Below are positions 18,297 to 21,747 of a DNA stretch of 21,747 nucleotides, piece after piece (position 1 is the first letter of the stretch; every line of letters starts with the position of its first letter). A program made the translations under genes and the position numbers. Under the pieces are notes generated by a model. It searched no databases. It was not told where the DNA came from and saw only the letters and a program-made list of their open reading frames with translations. The DNA comes from Hymenopellis radicata (lineage: Eukaryota > Basidiomycota > Agaricomycetes > Agaricales > Physalacriaceae), in contig JADNRX010000808.1 in assembly GCA_015501595.1 (NCBI GenBank), forward strand, positions 1 to 21,747, in the 5' to 3' direction.

Positions 18297-19721
18297 TCAG
18301 TCATTCAGCTTCAGTAACTCGATCGCCCTGCCCCTCTTTAATGCCATCAATTCGGTCGGGTTCAATGCCCCAGGAAGACTAGCAGTTCCAGCTAGCGTGC
18401 CATTCAACCAGGATTCACCCTGCTCCATCGACACAAATGGGTAGTCAACCGAGTACAGGATTCGATCCATGCCGATCTGCGATGAATGGAATAGGAAGAG
18501 TTCCGTCCCGAAGTTACCAGAGGTGGTCTCGAAGACGTTGTTCTGCAGATAGAAAGTTACGTTTTGGCGCATTGGCAGTCCTTTGACGACCTGGCGGGGG
18601 AGCTCTGATTTGGGGTGGGGTGTTAGATTTCTAAGCGGATGGAATGGTATATTAGAAACGCGTACGATCATTTATGCGCCATAGATCAGAGGGGATGCGT
18701 TCGCCGAGGTGGCCCGAGATGATCTTGAGTGTCGGGAAACGGCTGTGGAAATCGTCTGGTTATTAACACGCAAGTTGGAGCATAGCATACGAACTCGAAT
18801 ACGCCGTTGGTACAGAGTGCAAGAATATGATTTGCTAGCGTATTCGCAAATTCTTGAACCGGGCCTCTAATGAATGGCTGCGTCCCGTAGAGCAGAGACC
18901 CAACGGGGTCGGGATTCGTCCGCGGATGGAAGTAAACTGGCACGTCGAGGTCGACTACCATCTGCCAAAAGACGTCATAGGCTGGCGTGTCATAGAACAA
19001 GAACGTCACTGCGCCACAAATCAGCTTTCACCCTCCCCGACAACAAGAGGTCAAACACACTGTTGTCCTCCGTCCCGGATACTTGATAGTCATTAACGAG
19101 TGCTCCGAGGAATCCAAGCTCTGTTACTGTGCGGTTCAGCTCAAGCGCTGCCTCGGCGGGGTCCTGCATCGCAAGCGAGGCGAATGCACCGAAGCGTAGA
19201 GTGTTGTTCGCAATTTGGTCAGCAAGGACATCGTTCACTGTCTTGGCCATAGCTGATGCGTTCGCGGCGTCTGCGAAGCCTTGTATGCAGGGTGAGGCGC
19301 ACGACAGCACCATCTAGTCACAAGTGATGAGCTCGAGAAGGAATGTAAGAAGCAGACCCACAAAGTCAACACTGGTGGCGTCCATATGGGCGAGACGCTG
19401 ATTATGCACATCAAGGAGATTCGCGAGGAGGTCGTCAATGGTCTGATCTGTGGGGCATGGTTAATGGACGTGAACATTCCCTTGATATGTTGCAGCACGC
19501 ACTAACTGGGGGCGCAAGAGTGCTACGTCCCTTCATATCTCAGCAAGCTGCACAGTTGAAGATCGCACGTACCCTGATTGGAATGCGAGATCGGGGATCG
19601 TCCAAGCCTCTTCGAATATGATTGTTCCGACTCCCGTGTCGTTCCATTGGCGACCATTGACACCTAACTGGAGAATCGATCCCAAAACCGCAAAGCAAGT
19701 AAGCACGAGCATTGTTGGCAT
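18297..19721 (-). CDS. Secreted amidohydrolase-2 family protein (dihydroxybenzoate decarboxylase-like)
   Basis: Seven minus-strand exons (19721-19573, 19522-19503, 19447-19362, 19313-19061, 19008-18795, 18742-18666, 18604-18297) sum to 1,107 nt, or 368 aa, a normal family length plus a leader. Residues 1-23 form a signal peptide with a hydrophobic core (LVLTCFAVLGSILQLGV), so the product probably enters the secretory pathway. The mature part starts with FEEAWTIPDLA, matching the EEAF metal-ligand motif of fungal 2,3-dihydroxybenzoate decarboxylases, where the HxH of classical amidohydrolases is reduced to Glu. Later come VLSCASPCIQG, VYFHPRT (His197), SGHLGERIP (His252, Glu255) and ILYSVDYPF (Asp320), the expected TIM-barrel ligand and base residues. 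The likely chemistry is non-oxidative decarboxylation or hydrolysis of an aromatic or lactone substrate. Exon 2 is only 20 nt; alternatives there need a 33-nt intron. Close relatives are often intracellular, so the signal peptide is noteworthy. Confidence 0.93.
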
Positions 19722-20640
19722 GCTTGGGAACCATCCCGCTCTTTATGCAATTGTGAGTTCCCTGGTCATCGGTTGAATGACCGAGGAATAGATGCGTAAG
19801 CAACTAATAATCCTTCCGTGTCTTTTATCTATTGAAAGATGAACCACGCCTCTCTCTGAATACTTAATAATAGACTTACCGATGGCTTCGATTCTCACGA
19901 CAGTGCCTTTTATCTAGTTCTAGTCACCGACGAGAAGGGAAATAACTGCGCTCGGGAGCATCAGCCCGCAGTATAAGATTGCGCAAAATAAATGTACGTA
20001 CCTCCAAGACAAATAAGAGAAACCAAGAGATAGTGAGGAGAATTTCTGAGCGCGGCATGGACCTGGACCTGTACCGCTGGTTGTGCACGTTGCGCGTGAT
20101 TACCATTCACAAGACGATATTTTACCCAGCACCAGCATCTCATGACACGCGAAGCTCCCACGCGGCGTAGAATAGAGCGAAGTTCGAACATGTCCATGTC
20201 CTGACTGGCGATAAAAATTCCATATTTGTTTAGATAGATCCAGAATTAGAATAGAACAGTGGCGTGAGACATGCAGCGAGACATAAGGTACGCCGCCGCG
20301 AAACCACGAAAAGAGTCAGTAGAGGTCGGTCTGAACAGGCGGTACGCGATCATCGTAGGCCCATGATGTCCTGGTGGGGGAAGGGGGTTGATTCTGGCTC
20401 TAATGTACTTAAAACAGGCTTCTTCCAACCTTCGGAGCTCCGCAGCTCCAGTTCGTCGTATTACTGGCCATGGCAGTCGTGGTTTCCTGGCTTGACAGTG
20501 CTGAGAGAAATCCCCAGCAAGGACATAACAAGTCTGACGCGGATACATATAGTACACGCAAGCACCTAGTCTAGTGTTTAAGTGGGGGGCTGTACCGCGG
20601 TTGGACTTATTATGTAAGTCGACCATTTAAGGCAGGTCCC
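19722..20640. other. Intergenic upstream of the amidohydrolase gene
   Basis: About 0.9 kb with no supported gene. On the minus strand an AGATAAAAGA element (plus-strand 19821-19830) lies about 100 bp upstream of the amidohydrolase ATG and is the best TATA-like candidate. A 126-codon minus-strand frame (20626-20246) has no recognisable motif and an unusual Arg/Pro/His mix. I treat it as chance. Confidence 0.45.
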
Positions 20641-20769
20641 CTAGGAGCAGTCAAGCTCGCGCCCATTCTTGCACATGGCCCACGCGGCCTGTTCCCAGCT
20701 CGTGCCCGACGCGTTCGTTACCTGCGCAAAAGCAGAAGGATTAGGGTAGTTGGGACGCAGTCGGCAACC
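20641..20769 (-). pseudogene. Orphan C-terminal coding fragment
   Basis: A strongly coding-like minus-strand piece reads RPNYPNPSAFAQ, then VTNASGTSWEQAAWAMCKNG and RELDCS, and stops at TAG (20643-20641). Immediately upstream in the same frame lies TGA (20772-20770), preceded by CADPKN. A good acceptor (pyrimidine-rich, GCGCAG) sits inside it at 20724-20722, so the last 26 codons could be a terminal exon. I do not recognise the family. Cys spacing and Trp suggest a secreted domain, but that is a guess. It may be the last exon of an intact gene or a remnant. Confidence 0.3.
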
Positions 20770-20875
20770 TCAGTTTTTCGGGTCTGCACACTCTGTGAGC
20801 GGTGAGCATAGATCTCAGCCCATCATTACATGCTCATTTAACGTCGGCGGTGAAGGTTAACAATAAAATAAGTAA

Positions 20876-21053
20876 TTATCCGTGCTCTGTCCGTATTACA
20901 GCTATTATAGTACCATACATCGCGTCTGGAAGGCTCGACCTGTCTGGTTCAATATCCGGTCCTTCCAAGCCTCCAGCACCGTCCCATCCCTCCTGGTACG
21001 TGTAGTACGCAAGTGATACCGGCGTTGTTGCGGCGCGTGAATGCAAAGACACT
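20876..21053 (-). other. Orphan coding-like block, possible upstream exon
   Basis: The minus strand carries an open stretch of about 59 codons without a Met start. It includes TPVSLAYYTYQEGWDGAGG and LEGPDIEPD. An acceptor-like GACCAG precedes it. A weak donor (GTCGAG) follows the Asp-rich end. It lies 100-400 bp upstream of the fragment at 20641-20769 on the same strand and could belong to the same gene. No family is recognised. Confidence 0.25.
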
Positions 21054-21122
21054 GGTCATCGCCGTGCCATGAGCTGGAGACCGCCGTGTCCGAGTCGCCA
21101 TGTCCAGGTCGCCGCGTCCTGG

Positions 21123-21300
21123 CAGTTGTGTCACTGTGCGCGCAGTGCCCGTGTCGTCGTGGTCGCAGTACCCGCCGTGCTTGTGCTGCTCATGTTGTCA
21201 TGGTCGCAGTTACCCGCCATGTTATTGTACTTGCTGAGCCGGGTCGTCATGCTCGCAGTGGCCTCGTAGTCGCGTGTCGTTGTGCTCGCAGTGGCCTCGC
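21123..21300. repeat. Degenerate minisatellite, GTCGTNRTGSTCGCAGT core
   Basis: Four clear copies of a 24-25 nt core start at 21153, 21194, 21243 and 21276, so units are 41, 49 and 33 bp apart. The last two cores differ by two bases, and both contain TGCTCGCAGTGGCCTCG. The first two share GGTCGCAGT-ACCCGCC. A weaker half-copy precedes them near 21125-21150. Open frames crossing the array are products of the repeat composition. Confidence 0.75.
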
Positions 21301-21747
21301 AGTCTCCATGTCGTCAGTGTATGGTCACCTATACATCCTGAATAAGTATTTAAATTTAAAGTGTAAGACTAAGAGGAACGCACCCGTCTACATCGAAACA
21401 GCGTGATGCTTCACCCGAGTTCCACATTAGGCTCTCTCGCTGCTCGCAGATAGATGTGTATCTCTCCAACACCGATGTCCGCTTGTCATCCATGTCGTTG
21501 AAGGCACCGTGAGTGGTCGAGAGGAGTGGAAGTAGTCGCAGTGGTGGCGGTAGATGAAGAAAAATATGTGTCGCCCAATTCGGGTGACTTACATAATAAG
21601 CGCAATCACGGTACAGGCCCCAACTTAATCGACAGACTCTATACACATCGATCAACCTCACATTACAAAAATCGATCGTGTATATAGCGTCTGTTTTGAA
21701 GAGACTACGCAAGCACCAGCTTAGAACAGGAACAGGGAAGGAATGAG
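21301..21747. other. Window edge: possible minus-strand exon, otherwise unassigned
   Basis: A minus-strand frame around 21493-21384 reads MDDKRTSVLERYTSICEQ, then SLMWNSGEASRCFDVDG, and ends at a plausible donor GTGCGT (21383). It may be an exon of a gene running leftward through the repeat or of the orphan pieces at 20.6-21.05 kb. I cannot identify it. The rest holds an AT-rich patch (TAAGTATTTAAATTTAAAG, 21343-21361) and nothing else I can support. Confidence 0.25.

Noticed and set aside
20246..20626. 126-codon minus-strand open frame
   Set aside because: No recognisable domain, odd Arg/Pro/His composition and no supporting splice signals. Probably non-coding flank.
21041..21406. Plus-strand open frame rich in Arg, Cys and Val
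   Set aside because: It spans the minisatellite and its apparent coding periodicity comes from the repeat.

Overview
This is a eukaryotic window, almost certainly from a filamentous basidiomycete fungus (probably Agaricomycetes). Coding sequence is cut by many 46-62 nt GT-AG introns with CTRAY-like branch sites. The gene content fits: an AIM6-like protein, a meiotic MER3 helicase, an expanded-type divergent G-alpha subunit, an F-box/leucine-rich protein and a secreted decarboxylase-type amidohydrolase. I see no bacterial, viral or intact mobile-element genes. All exon maps were made by hand, by matching reading frame, splice consensus and family motifs.

Layout. 1-952 (+): 3' part of an AIM6-like PLC-superfamily gene. 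1246-5290 (+): complete insulin-degrading enzyme (M16A metalloprotease, 14 exons, about 1,134 aa) with two in-frame candidate starts. 5512-6013 (-): CKS1, the Cdk regulatory subunit, convergent with the protease gene. 6014-6132: a 119-bp shared divergent promoter. 6133-12261 (+): MER3/HFM1 meiotic helicase, in my model 39 exons, including exons of 7, 10, 10, 16 and 20-25 nt, two successive GC-AG introns, a Cys cluster and a 1-nt frame break in the acidic tail. 12262-13044: no gene supported. 13045-14397 (+): a divergent heterotrimeric G-alpha. 14648-15778 (+): an unassigned, possibly decayed multi-exon gene. 16367-17855 (+): F-box/leucine-rich protein, perhaps extending to about 18.1-18.3 kb. 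18297-19721 (-): secreted amidohydrolase-2 protein in 7 exons. 19722-21747: mostly unexplained, with orphan coding-like pieces on the minus strand and a degenerate minisatellite at 21123-21300.

How the genes relate. There is no operon logic here. The one suggestive pairing is CKS1 (cell-cycle kinase) and MER3 (meiotic crossover), whose start codons face away from each other across 119 bp. The most notable protein is the G-alpha: residues equivalent to Ras Gly12 and Gln61, plus the Ala of the TCAT loop, are all replaced while nucleotide-binding residues are kept. That suggests an altered nucleotide cycle. The most notable gene structure is MER3, with conserved helicase blocks assembled across microexons and non-canonical donors.
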